NCBI RefSeq assembly: GCF_028898945.1
Contig: NZ_CP118607.1
Span: forward strand, 3,830,001-3,894,000
Source of the DNA: Pseudomonas sp. PSKL.D1
Lineage (GTDB): Bacteria; Pseudomonadota; Gammaproteobacteria; Pseudomonadales; Pseudomonadaceae
Direction: 5' to 3'
Length of the DNA: 64,000 nt
The notes below the pieces were generated by a model. The model searched no databases, was not told the DNA's origin, and saw only the letters and a list, made by a program, of their open reading frames with translations. Position numbers and translations under genes: made by a program. Of this stretch, positions 1 through 8,240 are shown piece after piece (the stretch's first letter is position 1; every line of letters starts with the position of its first letter).

Positions 1-243
1 GAGGCCAGCCACAGCCATCAAGGTGGGCTGGGGGCACCCATGAATGGCAGTATCGTGCGGGTGCTGGTCGAGCCGGGCCAGCCGGTGGAAACGGGTACCC
101 CGTTGGTGGTGCTGGAGGCAATGAAGATGGAGCACAGCATTCGTGCGCCCCATGCCGGGACGGTAAAGGCACTGTTCTGCCAGGAAGGCGATATGGTCAG
201 TGAAGGGACGGTACTGGTCGAACTGTCAGCAATCGAAGCGTAA
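1..243 (+). CDS. liuD: Biotin carboxylase subunit, C-terminal biotinyl domain (partial)
   Basis: This is the 3' end of a gene that begins before the window; the frame is open from base 1. The 80 visible residues form a biotinyl-carrier domain with the EAMKM motif around the lysine that carries biotin, followed by the usual second half (HAGTVKAL, EGDMVSEG). The wording fits the alpha subunit of 3-methylcrotonyl-CoA carboxylase of leucine and isovalerate breakdown better than AccB, which is a separate small protein. Propionyl- or geranyl-CoA carboxylase alpha subunits cannot be excluded from this fragment alone. Confidence 0.75.
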   Translation, partial: EASHSHQGGLGAPMNGSIVRVLVEPGQPVETGTPLVVLEAMKMEHSIRAPHAGTVKALFCQEGDMVSEGTVLVELSAIEA

Positions 244-286
244 CGTTTAACGCCGTGCAGGCGCGGCATACTGCCGCGCCTGCTAT

Positions 287-952
287 CTAGAACGCCCCGT
301 GCGCCCGCACGACTACGCCCAGATATTCGCAACCGTCCTCGCACAGCAGCGCCGGGTAGGTGCTGTTCAGTGCCCTCAGGTAGCGCTGGCCGCCTTCCTC
401 CGCCAACTCACGGAAGATGGCAGATTTGCCCGGTAGCCGGGCAATCACCAATCGCCCGGGCTCTGCTTCAAGCCCAGGGTCCACCAGAATGCGCATGCCC
501 TGGGGCACACTGCGGCCTGTCGCAGTGCTCATGGCGTCATTTTCCACGGTCAGCCAGTAGGCCTTGCCCTGCGCCAGGTAATCAGTCTGCTCGAACAACG
601 CGGCCTGCTCATCCCCGGCAGCGGCCAACGCATCCCACCCCCGCACGGGGTAACGGAAACTGACCATGTACTGCATGAGGTCTACGGCTTCATCTTCGTC
701 GACCACGGTGTAGCGGCCAGTGTCCTCGCCCACCTGGCCCAGCATGCGCAACTGCATGCTGACCTGGTAATGCGGCATGCCCAACTCGACGAATACCCGG
801 TTCATCGAGTCCAGCCTGGGCTGGCGCCGTTTACACAACCAGTGGCCCACGCTGCCCTGGGACACCCCAACGCGTTCGGCCAGCTGCTCCTGGGAGATAT
901 CGAGCTCCTCCATCCGGTCACGGATGAGGGCAATCCATTTATCCATATTCAT
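287..952 (-). CDS. XRE-family repressor with S24/LexA-like C-terminal domain, catalytic dyad lost
   Basis: The N-terminal 60 residues are an XRE helix-turn-helix (ISQEQLAERVGVSQGSVGHW). The C-terminal half resembles the S24 peptidase fold of CI/LexA/PrtR repressors. The position expected to hold the catalytic serine reads ENDAM where self-cleaving relatives have GDSM, and the lysine position reads AIFRE, so Ser appears replaced by Ala and Lys by Arg. The protein should bind DNA and dimerise but is unlikely to cleave itself. The start at 952 (MNMDKW) is chosen because the family begins near the HTH. An in-frame ATG at 994 lies where transcription may begin. Neither start has a clear Shine-Dalgarno sequence. 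The gene is divergent from the DUF6124 gene. Confidence 0.75.
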   Translation of the reverse strand: MNMDKWIALIRDRMEELDISQEQLAERVGVSQGSVGHWLCKRRQPRLDSMNRVFVELGMPHYQVSMQLRMLGQVGEDTGRYTVVDEDEAVDLMQYMVSFRYPVRGWDALAAAGDEQAALFEQTDYLAQGKAYWLTVENDAMSTATGRSVPQGMRILVDPGLEAEPGRLVIARLPGKSAIFRELAEEGGQRYLRALNSTYPALLCEDGCEYLGVVVRAHGAF

Positions 953-973
953 CGCTGGCACGATACGGACTGC

Positions 974-1036
974 TTTAGAGCGCTCAATAAACATTCTGTA
1001 TTATTTATCAGAAAGCCTTCGAATACCTCAAGTATT
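974..1036. promoter_or_regulatory. Candidate promoter and operator palindromes of the repressor gene
   Basis: Two palindromes lie between the repressor and the DUF6124 gene: AATACCTCAAGTATT (1022-1036) and TTTAGAGCGCTCAATAAA (974-991, with a perfect GAGCGCTC core at 978-985). On the minus strand a -35-like TTGAGG lies inside the first palindrome. Seventeen bases later comes an AT-rich -10-like ATAAAT, which puts the transcription start near 994-996. The second palindrome would then lie just downstream of the start, an arrangement that suits autorepression. The binding role is inference. Confidence 0.4.
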
Positions 1037-1081
1037 ATTATTGGGCAGCCCCTTTCTCTATTGGTCTGCACAGGTATCAGG

Positions 1082-1393
1082 ATGAAACCACCGAAAAACC
1101 ACGAAACAGAACTCGACAGCGAAGCCGCCCGCCGCGCGCTGGATTACTACCTCAACCCGAGCCCGACACGCCCCGGCGAGCGTAGCCCCATCTGGTCCCT
1201 GCACAAAGGTGTCACCCCTCAACAAGCGCATGACCATGCCATTGCGCTGCTGCGGTGTGCGGCAACCACAGCCCACGAAACAGCCCTTCATCAGGAAGGC
1301 AGTGCACGGGAACTGACTTTTGCGTTGATGCACATGATGGACATGGCCAGGGCCTTGCTGGAGCACACGCTCACTGTGCAGGACGCACCATAA
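1082..1393 (+). CDS. DUF6124 family small protein
   Basis: The 103-residue protein has the pattern of the Pseudomonas DUF6124 family: an EAARRALDYYLNP start, a variable linker, then an acidic alpha-helical C-terminus (QEGSARELTFALMHMMDMARALLEHTL). The family has no known function and is usually found as scattered single genes. The ATG at 1082 follows CAGG. The gene is divergent from the repressor and may share its operator region. A perfect hairpin at 1453-1481 follows it. Confidence 0.7.
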   Translation: MKPPKNHETELDSEAARRALDYYLNPSPTRPGERSPIWSLHKGVTPQQAHDHAIALLRCAATTAHETALHQEGSARELTFALMHMMDMARALLEHTLTVQDAP

Positions 1394-1452
1394 AGGGCAA
1401 TAAAACAGGGGAATTTAGGGCGAGAAAACGCCAAATTGCCGATACGACGACA

Positions 1453-1481
1453 CTATCCGGTAAAAGTTTTTTACCGGATAG
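1453..1481. terminator. Perfect 13-bp hairpin after the DUF6124 gene
   Basis: CTATCCGGTAAAA (1453-1465) pairs perfectly with TTTTACCGGATAG (1469-1481) across a three-base loop. It lies 60 bases after the DUF6124 stop and 12 bases before the prrF -35 box. The T-rich part lies inside the stem rather than after it, so it is a weak intrinsic terminator at best. It could instead be a protein-binding site. Confidence 0.45.
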
Positions 1482-1493
1482 GTGAAAAATCAT

Positions 1494-1521
1494 TTGACTG
1501 ACAAATGATAACGATTATTAT
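1494..1521 (+). promoter_or_regulatory. prrF promoter with overlapping Fur box
   Basis: A -35 TTGACT (1494-1499) and a -10 TATTAT (1516-1521) are separated by 16 bases, which places the start near 1528. The Fur box TGATAACGATTATTA (1506-1520) covers the spacer and -10. It matches the 7-1-7 consensus TGATAATnATTATCA at 12 of 14 positions. Fur with iron should therefore shut the promoter, as known for PrrF in Pseudomonas. Confidence 0.85.
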
Positions 1522-1528
1522 TGCACTC

Positions 1529-1639
1529 AGCTGGTCGCGAGATCAGCTGGATAACCTGGAGCTTAGGTCGCTCTCAGATTATCTCCTCATCAGGCTAATC
1601 ACGGTTTTTGACCCGGCATTTTTGCCGGGTCTTTTTTTT
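1529..1639 (+). ncRNA. prrF: PrrF small regulatory RNA
   Basis: The transcript begins with the PrrF-like CTGGTCGCGAGATCAG stem and carries the conserved antisense core between about 1571 and 1604 (includes TCAGATTATCTCCTCATCAG). It ends in an intrinsic terminator: GACCCGGCA (1610-1618) pairs with TGCCGGGTC (1623-1631), followed by eight T. PrrF RNAs are made under iron starvation and, with Hfq, block translation of iron-rich proteins such as SodB and TCA-cycle enzymes. Only one copy is here. P. aeruginosa has two in tandem, whereas P. putida is understood to keep its copies apart. Confidence 0.93.
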
Positions 1640-1736
1640 GGCTCTTCAGGCTAATGAAGATCGTTGATGGCCGGCATGATAGCAAAAATGTTTCAGGGCG
1701 AGAATGCTCATTACAAAACTTTGCGGAATCAGCACT

Positions 1737-1751
1737 TGAGAATCAATCTCG
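1737..1751. promoter_or_regulatory. Possible second Fur box upstream of the sigma/anti-sigma fusion
   Basis: TGAGAATCAATCTCG matches the 7-1-7 Fur consensus at about 10 of 14 positions and reads as an imperfect GAGAAT/ATCTC palindrome. It lies 70 bases before the chosen start of the next gene. The match is moderate and no clear -35/-10 pair frames it. Confidence 0.35.
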
Positions 1752-1821
1752 TTTCGCCTACCCTGATTCCGCATCAAGGACGATGCCCCCACCCCTTTCC
1801 CCCTTGAGCAAGGAGCTGTCC

Positions 1822-2337
1822 ATGAGCCGCCTGCTGCTGCCGCTTGAGCACCCAACGCCCGGAACCAGCCACGAGGCTGAAGATGCCATGTTGCACAGCC
1901 TCAAGCGCTTGCCACGGCGCGTGCAGCAAGTGTTTTTGCTCAACCGCCTTGATCAACTGGATTTTGCCAGCATCGCCTCTCGGCTCGACTTGCCGGTACG
2001 CAGTATCGAACGGCATATGAACCAGGTACTGCAAACCACACGACCGCGGGCTGATGCGGTGGCCGGTGTGGCCGGGCAATGGTACGTACGGCTGCAAAGC
2101 CCGGATGTGACGTCATGCGAACGGATTGACTTCCGCCGCTGGCTGGATGCACAACCGACCCATTTGCAGGCGTTTCATGACACCGAGTTGCGCTGGCGAG
2201 GTTTGTTGGCCCCAGCCCGGGAGCTGGGCCAGGATGGCTGGTATCGGCAAGGCCGAGCGGCCATTTCGCTGGGTGGGTGCTCTGTTGCGGTGGGCCTGGG
2301 CATGGCTGCCTTGATCATTCTGGGGTACTGCACCTGA
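1822..2337 (+). CDS. Sigma-70 region 4 / FecR-like DUF4880 fusion, membrane-anchored
   Basis: This 171-residue protein starts with a sigma-70 region-4-like helix-turn-helix (LPRRVQQVFLLNRLDQLDF, then IASRLDLPVRSIERHM). It continues into a FecR-type N-terminal DUF4880 segment (AGQWYVRLQSPD, FRRWLDAQPTHLQAF) and ends in one transmembrane helix (GCSVAVGLGMAALIILGY). It lacks sigma region 2 and the periplasmic FecR domain. The ATG at 1822 follows an AAGGAG six bases away. In FecI/FecR systems these two domains are on separate proteins and respond to a ferric siderophore receptor; none is encoded here. A role in iron signalling is inferred from domains and from prrF next door. The gene ends exactly where convergent tssM ends. 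Confidence 0.65.
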   Translation: MSRLLLPLEHPTPGTSHEAEDAMLHSLKRLPRRVQQVFLLNRLDQLDFASIASRLDLPVRSIERHMNQVLQTTRPRADAVAGVAGQWYVRLQSPDVTSCERIDFRRWLDAQPTHLQAFHDTELRWRGLLAPARELGQDGWYRQGRAAISLGGCSVAVGLGMAALIILGYCT

Positions 2338-5300
2338 TCAGTTGGTTCTGCCAGGTAGCCCTGCCTGCAGCTCTTCGACCGAAGTTTGCTCAAACAACCG
2401 GTTCGGCACTGTAAAACCGTTGAAGAGCGCTTGGGTAATCGGGTTGAACGACTTTGCCGAGCGCAAGCGATAACGAATGATCCCGCTCCCTGCCCTGAAG
2501 CCCAGGTCCACACTGGTTTGGGTACGGCCATACAAGGCGCCACGGGTCAGCAGCCGAAACATCGACCATGGGCCCAGGTAGTCCATGTTGCTGCTGCCTC
2601 CGTTGTACCGCTGTAACGTGAGCGTGCTGCGCATTTCAGGGTGGGCCGGGTTGGGCCACTGCACACGCGTGATGATTCGAGGGCCGTGGGCGTAGGGAAT
2701 TTGCTGACCGTCCAGGTCCATAAGGCTGCTGCTTTGGGTGGCGGTCAACCCCAACGGCTCAATGCTGAACTGCACGCTCAGATTACCGCGGGGGTCAAAA
2801 AACCCTTCCCGAATGCGGTCGGCTGTCGCCAGGCTGCGACGGCCCTCCACGCTCAGCCCCTCCAGGTCCTCGCCAAACAGAATGTTCAGGTAGCGTTCCT
2901 GAAATTGCTGCACCCTGCCCTTCGGCCCGATGAAGGCCTTGAAATCATCCAGGTCAGCATCAGGCCCCCTGCCCGCAAACGGGTAGCGGCCTGCCAGCCG
3001 CGCTTGAAAAAAGCCGTAGACGTCGGTTTGCCAGCGTTGTTCGACTTCCGTAAGGGCTTCGGCAAACAAGGCCCTGTTGGTCTCGCCGGCGATTTTGTTG
3101 ATCTGAGTACGGAGCGGTTCAGGCAGGTCACTGGCCAATTGCTGCAATGCGGCGACGGGATCACCACCCTTTGCTGTCAGCCGTTGCACGGCAGCATCGA
3201 GTGCGGCCTTGCCTCGGTCCTGACTACGGTGCACAGCCCTGGCATGGTCGTGCACCGCACTGATGGCACGTATCAGGTCTTCATATTGGCTGGGCTGATC
3301 GCGTTTTTCTTCAAGCAGGCGGTTCAGGCCCGCAAAGGCGCGGTGAATGGTTTCAGATGAAGAGATGTGCCTTGCGCTATCAACCACTTTTTCAGGCGTC
3401 GGCTTTTGAGTATTGGCCTGCACGGTTTCCAGCAGCCGTCGCAGGGGTGCTACAGGGCCGACCAGATGCCCAAGCACCGAGACACAGTCCCGCAGGTTGT
3501 CGCAGTCAGTCATGGTCAACTCAGCCAATGCCCGCTGCCAACGGTCGATATAGCCAGCGGCATACAAGGCTTGGAACTGATTGGCCAAGGCTGCGACGTC
3601 AGGCTCGTCGAGGCGCGGATGAGCACGCTCAGCTATTGCCCACTGGTCCATCAGTGCCTCTTCGGCAAGCGGCCTGAAGTTCTCGGTGAGGTTTTCCGCT
3701 GTTGGTAATGCCTCCGGGCGCAAGAGTGCCGTTGAAAGGTCATCCGCCTGGGCTGGCCGGTAGATCAGATCAAAGACTTGCCCGATCTGCTGGCGCAGGT
3801 CCAGCTCCCCTTGCCTTTCAAGTTGCGCCGGGCGGTTGAGGTAGGCTTCCAGGCGCTGGCGCAACGGGATCTCGCGCACAGCCCGCTGAACCTCGGACAC
3901 GCGCGAGTCAAACAGCGACAAGTCCGCGTCGGCATGTGCCAGCGCGTAATCCAGGTGCTGCATCAGTTCGCGCTGCACTTGGCCCTGGCCGGGGTAAAGC
4001 GTTTGCCAGTGTTTCGCCATCCAGGATTTTACCCAGCGCGCCTCGCGCTTTGGCCGATCTTCCAGCATCCGGTAAACCCGCAGCGCAGCGAGCTGTTGTT
4101 CACTGCCTGCGGCTGCCTCATCCATAGCCTGCACCGTCATGCCCGCGAGCATGGGCAGCAGGCGCTGCGACAACACCATGAGGTAGGCATCATCGATGAC
4201 CGGCCCGATCACCCGGCCTTCATACAGCCCGAAGCTTGCAACCAGCGACCAGGCGCTGCGGTAATTACCGAACACTGATACGGCCGCCTGCATCTGCTTG
4301 AGGTGCACAAGCAGGTTCTGCACTGCCGCTTTGTCGTTGTTGGCCACCTCGACCTGCCGGAATATTTCTCGCTTGGCCAACACGCTTTCTGCACGGTTGC
4401 GGTTGAGGTCGAAGTAATGGTGCAAGGTTACGCCAGCCGCTGCGGCGGCCAACAGACTCAGCCCGGAGCCAAGCCACAGGTTGCGGCGTTTACTGGCCTT
4501 CACGTCATGGGAATCGTCAGCAAGTGCGGCTTCGGGATAGATGACGCGCTGGAAGAGGTGCTGGGCGAAGTAGTTGTGTTGTGTGCCCTGGGGCTCGGCG
4601 ATGTTTAAAGGGTTTACCTGGAGAACAGAGGTGAGGTGGAGGCTTCGAACCGATAACGGAGCTGCATGTAGTTCGTTTGACAATGCCCCCTGAAGATAGC
4701 TACTCAGTGCCGGACAAAGCATTTTCAAACATGCCTGAAGCATTAATAGACGATGGCGTTGCTCAGCGGTAACTGATCGATGAACCCTGAGCACTGTATG
4801 CGCTTGCACTGCGCAAACAAGCGCATTGAAATACTGATCAAGTTCAATTTGCCAACAACCAGAGGCGCCGTCACCACCCGATGAAAATGTTATACCCAAC
4901 AGGCTTTCTTTGCGCTGCGCATTGAAACCCTCAAGCAACTCACCAAACCCTTCAAGCACATCAACTTTTGTCAACACTATATAAAGAGGCAACCGAAGCC
5001 CCGTGCGAACATTCAATTCGCGTAGCCTTGCGCGTACTTGTTTCGCATGCGCCATTCGCACCTCATCACTCGCATGCAACAGCAATGTAACATCAACCAC
5101 GAGCACCAAGCCATTTAACGGCTGTTTACTTCGATTGCCGACCAACCACCCAACCAAGTGGTTCCATAGCCTGGTTTCAGTGCCTGGTGGCAGCGTGGGC
5201 TTCTGCTCGTCACCTTCACCCTGGATCGTGAAGGCACCCGGAGGGTCAATGATCACGGCATCGCTGCCAAACCAGCAGTTCACGTCATGCGGGGCTTGCT

Positions 5301-5799
5301 GGGCATACCCCTGAACCTTGGCCATTCGCGTCAGGGAAAACTGCTGATTCGAACGGTCAATCAACGTGGTTTTACCCGCGCCAGGCGCACCGATTACCAA
5401 ATACCACGGCAACCGGTAAAGCACACGCCGGCTTCCTGCATGGTCGAAAAATGCCGCAAGCTGCCTGTTCAAATGGCGCTCCTGCGCTTGCTCACAGGCC
5501 AGGGCAGGGTCCGCCTGTAGCGCCAGTTTCTGATCATGTTCGGCGACGAGCCGCTGGTACTTCACCCGCAACATCATTAACCAGCCAACCATTGGCAACA
5601 TTACCATCACCACGCTGATTAACGTGCGTGCCGATACACTTTCCAACGGCTGCTGCCCCCTTACCACCCACTGCGGCCCAAGCCACCAGATTGCGGCAAT
5701 CAACAAAGCAGCGCAGCAAGCCACCAATAATGGGATCAAATAATGTTTGCGCCCAACCAAAAACAAGAAATGGCGCCTGAAATAAATAATAAACTTCAC
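2338..5799 (-). CDS. tssM: T6SS inner-membrane component TssM (IcmF)
   Basis: TssM spans the inner membrane and, with TssL and TssJ, forms the T6SS membrane complex. Two N-terminal membrane helices (about residues 20-41 and 59-79), a cytoplasmic P-loop domain with Walker A GAPGAGKTT (about 137-145), and a third helix near 435-455 precede a long periplasmic domain ending in the family's C-terminal region. The roughly 1,150 residues are normal for the family. The GTG at 5799 is chosen because a GGAAG motif sits before it; an in-frame TTG at 5832 would add 11 residues. It stands alone on the minus strand, divergent from vgrG, with no tssJ or tssK beside it. Confidence 0.92.
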   Translation of the reverse strand: MKFIIYFRRHFLFLVGRKHYLIPLLVACCAALLIAAIWWLGPQWVVRGQQPLESVSARTLISVVMVMLPMVGWLMMLRVKYQRLVAEHDQKLALQADPALACEQAQERHLNRQLAAFFDHAGSRRVLYRLPWYLVIGAPGAGKTTLIDRSNQQFSLTRMAKVQGYAQQAPHDVNCWFGSDAVIIDPPGAFTIQGEGDEQKPTLPPGTETRLWNHLVGWLVGNRSKQPLNGLVLVVDVTLLLHASDEVRMAHAKQVRARLRELNVRTGLRLPLYIVLTKVDVLEGFGELLEGFNAQRKESLLGITFSSGGDGASGCWQIELDQYFNALVCAVQAHTVLRVHRSVTAEQRHRLLMLQACLKMLCPALSSYLQGALSNELHAAPLSVRSLHLTSVLQVNPLNIAEPQGTQHNYFAQHLFQRVIYPEAALADDSHDVKASKRRNLWLGSGLSLLAAAAAGVTLHHYFDLNRNRAESVLAKREIFRQVEVANNDKAAVQNLLVHLKQMQAAVSVFGNYRSAWSLVASFGLYEGRVIGPVIDDAYLMVLSQRLLPMLAGMTVQAMDEAAAGSEQQLAALRVYRMLEDRPKREARWVKSWMAKHWQTLYPGQGQVQRELMQHLDYALAHADADLSLFDSRVSEVQRAVREIPLRQRLEAYLNRPAQLERQGELDLRQQIGQVFDLIYRPAQADDLSTALLRPEALPTAENLTENFRPLAEEALMDQWAIAERAHPRLDEPDVAALANQFQALYAAGYIDRWQRALAELTMTDCDNLRDCVSVLGHLVGPVAPLRRLLETVQANTQKPTPEKVVDSARHISSSETIHRAFAGLNRLLEEKRDQPSQYEDLIRAISAVHDHARAVHRSQDRGKAALDAAVQRLTAKGGDPVAALQQLASDLPEPLRTQINKIAGETNRALFAEALTEVEQRWQTDVYGFFQARLAGRYPFAGRGPDADLDDFKAFIGPKGRVQQFQERYLNILFGEDLEGLSVEGRRSLATADRIREGFFDPRGNLSVQFSIEPLGLTATQSSSLMDLDGQQIPYAHGPRIITRVQWPNPAHPEMRSTLTLQRYNGGSSNMDYLGPWSMFRLLTRGALYGRTQTSVDLGFRAGSGIIRYRLRSAKSFNPITQALFNGFTVPNRLFEQTSVEELQAGLPGRTN

Positions 5800-6146
5800 C
5801 ACCAAAGCTTCCTTTCTTGCCCATCGACTCAATCAGTTTGATTTCGAACCAGCACAAACCTCTCGCCACCAACACCGCACCCCTTTGCCGAAAAGGTTAG
5901 AGTAACGAGACCCGAGAAACAAATAAATATTCACTTACACTTTACCGCTCGACCACCCTCTTTTGCCCGCGCATGGTTTTAAAAGACACCCAACCAAGGA
6001 AAGAGGCGAGACAGAGACTTACCCAATTCACAGGAAACTTCCTACAGAAATATCAGCAGAATTGAGTCTTGCAGAGAAATTTCCTACAAAACTATTTCGC
6101 ACTTCCTTCAAATATAAGCCAGCACCTTAAGCGACAAGGTGGAAAC
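5800..6146. other. Divergent tssM-vgrG control region
   Basis: This 347-base AT-rich stretch has no convincing gene and must hold both promoters. It contains an imperfect direct repeat about 40 bases apart: GGAAACTTCCTACA (6034-6047) and GAAATTTCCTACAAAA (6075-6090), each near-palindromic at its core. I saw no sigma-54 (-24/-12) motif. The repeat could be an operator, but no regulator is encoded nearby. Confidence 0.45.
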
Positions 6147-8240
6147 ATGCCCAACCAATCCGACCTGCGTTACAGCTTCACGCCCTTGGTGGGCGGTGAT
6201 TACTTTGAAGTAGTCTCGTTCAGCCTCACCGAGGCGTTAAGCAAGCCGTTCAGGCTTGAGTTGGAGCTGATCAGCTTCGAGAACGACATCAACTTCGGCC
6301 ACCTGCTCGACAAGCCCGTGCTGTTTACCGTGTGGCGCGATGAACGGCCGGTGCGTTATGTCCACGGCCTGGTCAGCAGTTTCAGCCTGGGCGAGAGCGG
6401 CTTTTGCCGCACCCGTTACAAGGCTGTAGTCGAACCCCAACTGGCCCGCGCCGCACTGCGCTCTAACTGGCGCATCTTCCAGCACAAGACCGTGCCGCAA
6501 ATCCTCGAACTGATGCTCAAGCGCCAGGCCATCACCCAGTACGAATTCGGCATCAGCTTCACCGCCCAGCACCCGGCCCGGGAATTCTGTGTGCAGGCCG
6601 GTGAAACCGACCTGGACTTCATTGCCCGCCTCGCCGCCGAAGAAGGCTTCGTCTACCGCTTCGAGCACACCCCCAAGCACCACAAACTGCTGATCACCGA
6701 CCGCCTGCTGGCGATGGGCTTGCTTACTCGCGGCGCCATCAAGGCCGAGGATGAGGACGAAGGTTTCTACGATGACGATGGCGCACCTGTCGACCCCGAC
6801 AGCGTGCTTTATCACTCAAACAGCGGTGGCCAGCAGCCCCGCCCCTGCCTGCAGCGCCTGCGCTACAGCGAACAGGTGCGCACCGCCCGCCAGGTGCAGC
6901 GCGACTACACCTTCCGCCACCCGCGCTACCGCCAGGAGCACGTGGCGGCCGGGCCGTTTCTTGAGCATCAGTCCAGCGATTACGAACGCTTCGACTACCC
7001 CGGCCGCTACAAGCGCGATGCGGTGGGCAAGGTCTTCACCGAAAACCGCGCCATCGCCCTGCGCCATGACGCCCGCATCGCCGAGGTCGAGGGTGACGAC
7101 ATCCGCCTGCAGCCAGGCTTGGCCTTCACCCTGCAAGGCCATCCGCGCGACGACCTCAACATGCTGTGGCGGGTCACCCGCATCACCCACGAAGGCGCGC
7201 AGTTCACCAGCCTGCAGGAAGAAGCCGCCAACGCCGTACGCGGCACGCACTACACGCAAACTGCCACACTGGTGCCCGGCATGGCCGAATGGCGGCCCGA
7301 GCCATTGCCCAAACCGCGCATCGACGGCCCGCACATGGCCACCGTGGTCGGCCCGCCCAACGAAGAAATCTTTTGCGACGAGTGGGGCCGGGTCAAGGTC
7401 AGTTTCCCCTGGGACCGGGAAAGCCGCGACAACCAGTTCAGCTCCTGCTGGGTGCGTGTTTCCCAGGGTTGGGCCGGTGGTAGTTGGGGCGCGATGGCCA
7501 TCCCGCGCATCGGCCAGGACGTGATCATCCAGTACGTCAACGCCGACCCCGACCAGCCGATCATCACCGGGCGCACCTATTGCGGCAATCAGCTACCGCC
7601 CTACGAACTGCCCAAGCATAAAACGCGCATGACCATCAAAAGCCAGACCCACCTGGGGAAAGGGTTCAACGAATTGCGGTTTGAGGATGAGCTGGGGCAG
7701 GAAGAGGTGTACATCCATGCCCAGAAAGATCAGAACAACGAGGTGGGCAACGATGAAACCACGCAAATTGGTCGTAACCGCGTCGAGCAAGTCGGCAACG
7801 ACGAACAGTTAAGAGTCGGCAATGACCTGCAGCAAGAAAACGGGCGTGATCGCATTCATTCAATAGGCCGTGACCATCAGGTGAGCGTCGGTAACGACTT
7901 GGTCGAGCACGTTGTTAACAACCGCTCTGAGTCAACCCAGGTCGATCATCACGTGTCAGTCGGCGGCAATAGTGAGCTGATTATCAAAGGGCAGCAGCAG
8001 GTCACTGTCGGCCAGGGCATGAGCCAACAGACAACCGTTTTTCGGCTGCAGGCTAGCGAGCGCATCGAGTTCTTGAGCCCCGGCGGCAGCATTGTCCTGG
8101 ATGCCGAAGGCATCACGCTCAATGGCCTGACCCTCACCCTGCTTGGGAAAACAGAAGCAACGAAAGCAGGTTCCGGAAACACCGGGGAGCTTGATTTCAA
8201 GCCTGAAGAATCCCACCAGTGCGAGGAAACCAGCCGATGA
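6147..8240 (+). CDS. vgrG: T6SS spike protein VgrG
   Basis: VgrG trimers form the syringe tip that carries effectors. The 697 residues have the phage gp27-like N-terminal half, the gp5-like OB-fold and the conserved stretch around GWAGGSWGAMAIPRIGQ. A beta-helix of repeated VGND/IGRD units follows (about residues 550-640). There is no added C-terminal enzyme domain, so the cargo should be the separate effector downstream. The ATG at 6147 follows AAGGTGG. The stop overlaps the next start (ATGA). Confidence 0.95.
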   Translation: MPNQSDLRYSFTPLVGGDYFEVVSFSLTEALSKPFRLELELISFENDINFGHLLDKPVLFTVWRDERPVRYVHGLVSSFSLGESGFCRTRYKAVVEPQLARAALRSNWRIFQHKTVPQILELMLKRQAITQYEFGISFTAQHPAREFCVQAGETDLDFIARLAAEEGFVYRFEHTPKHHKLLITDRLLAMGLLTRGAIKAEDEDEGFYDDDGAPVDPDSVLYHSNSGGQQPRPCLQRLRYSEQVRTARQVQRDYTFRHPRYRQEHVAAGPFLEHQSSDYERFDYPGRYKRDAVGKVFTENRAIALRHDARIAEVEGDDIRLQPGLAFTLQGHPRDDLNMLWRVTRITHEGAQFTSLQEEAANAVRGTHYTQTATLVPGMAEWRPEPLPKPRIDGPHMATVVGPPNEEIFCDEWGRVKVSFPWDRESRDNQFSSCWVRVSQGWAGGSWGAMAIPRIGQDVIIQYVNADPDQPIITGRTYCGNQLPPYELPKHKTRMTIKSQTHLGKGFNELRFEDELGQEEVYIHAQKDQNNEVGNDETTQIGRNRVEQVGNDEQLRVGNDLQQENGRDRIHSIGRDHQVSVGNDLVEHVVNNRSESTQVDHHVSVGGNSELIIKGQQQVTVGQGMSQQTTVFRLQASERIEFLSPGGSIVLDAEGITLNGLTLTLLGKTEATKAGSGNTGELDFKPEESHQCEETSR

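Noticed and set aside
5880..6146. A sigma-54 promoter for the T6SS genes
   Set aside because: I looked for a TGGCAC-N5-TTGC type motif before vgrG and tssM and found none.
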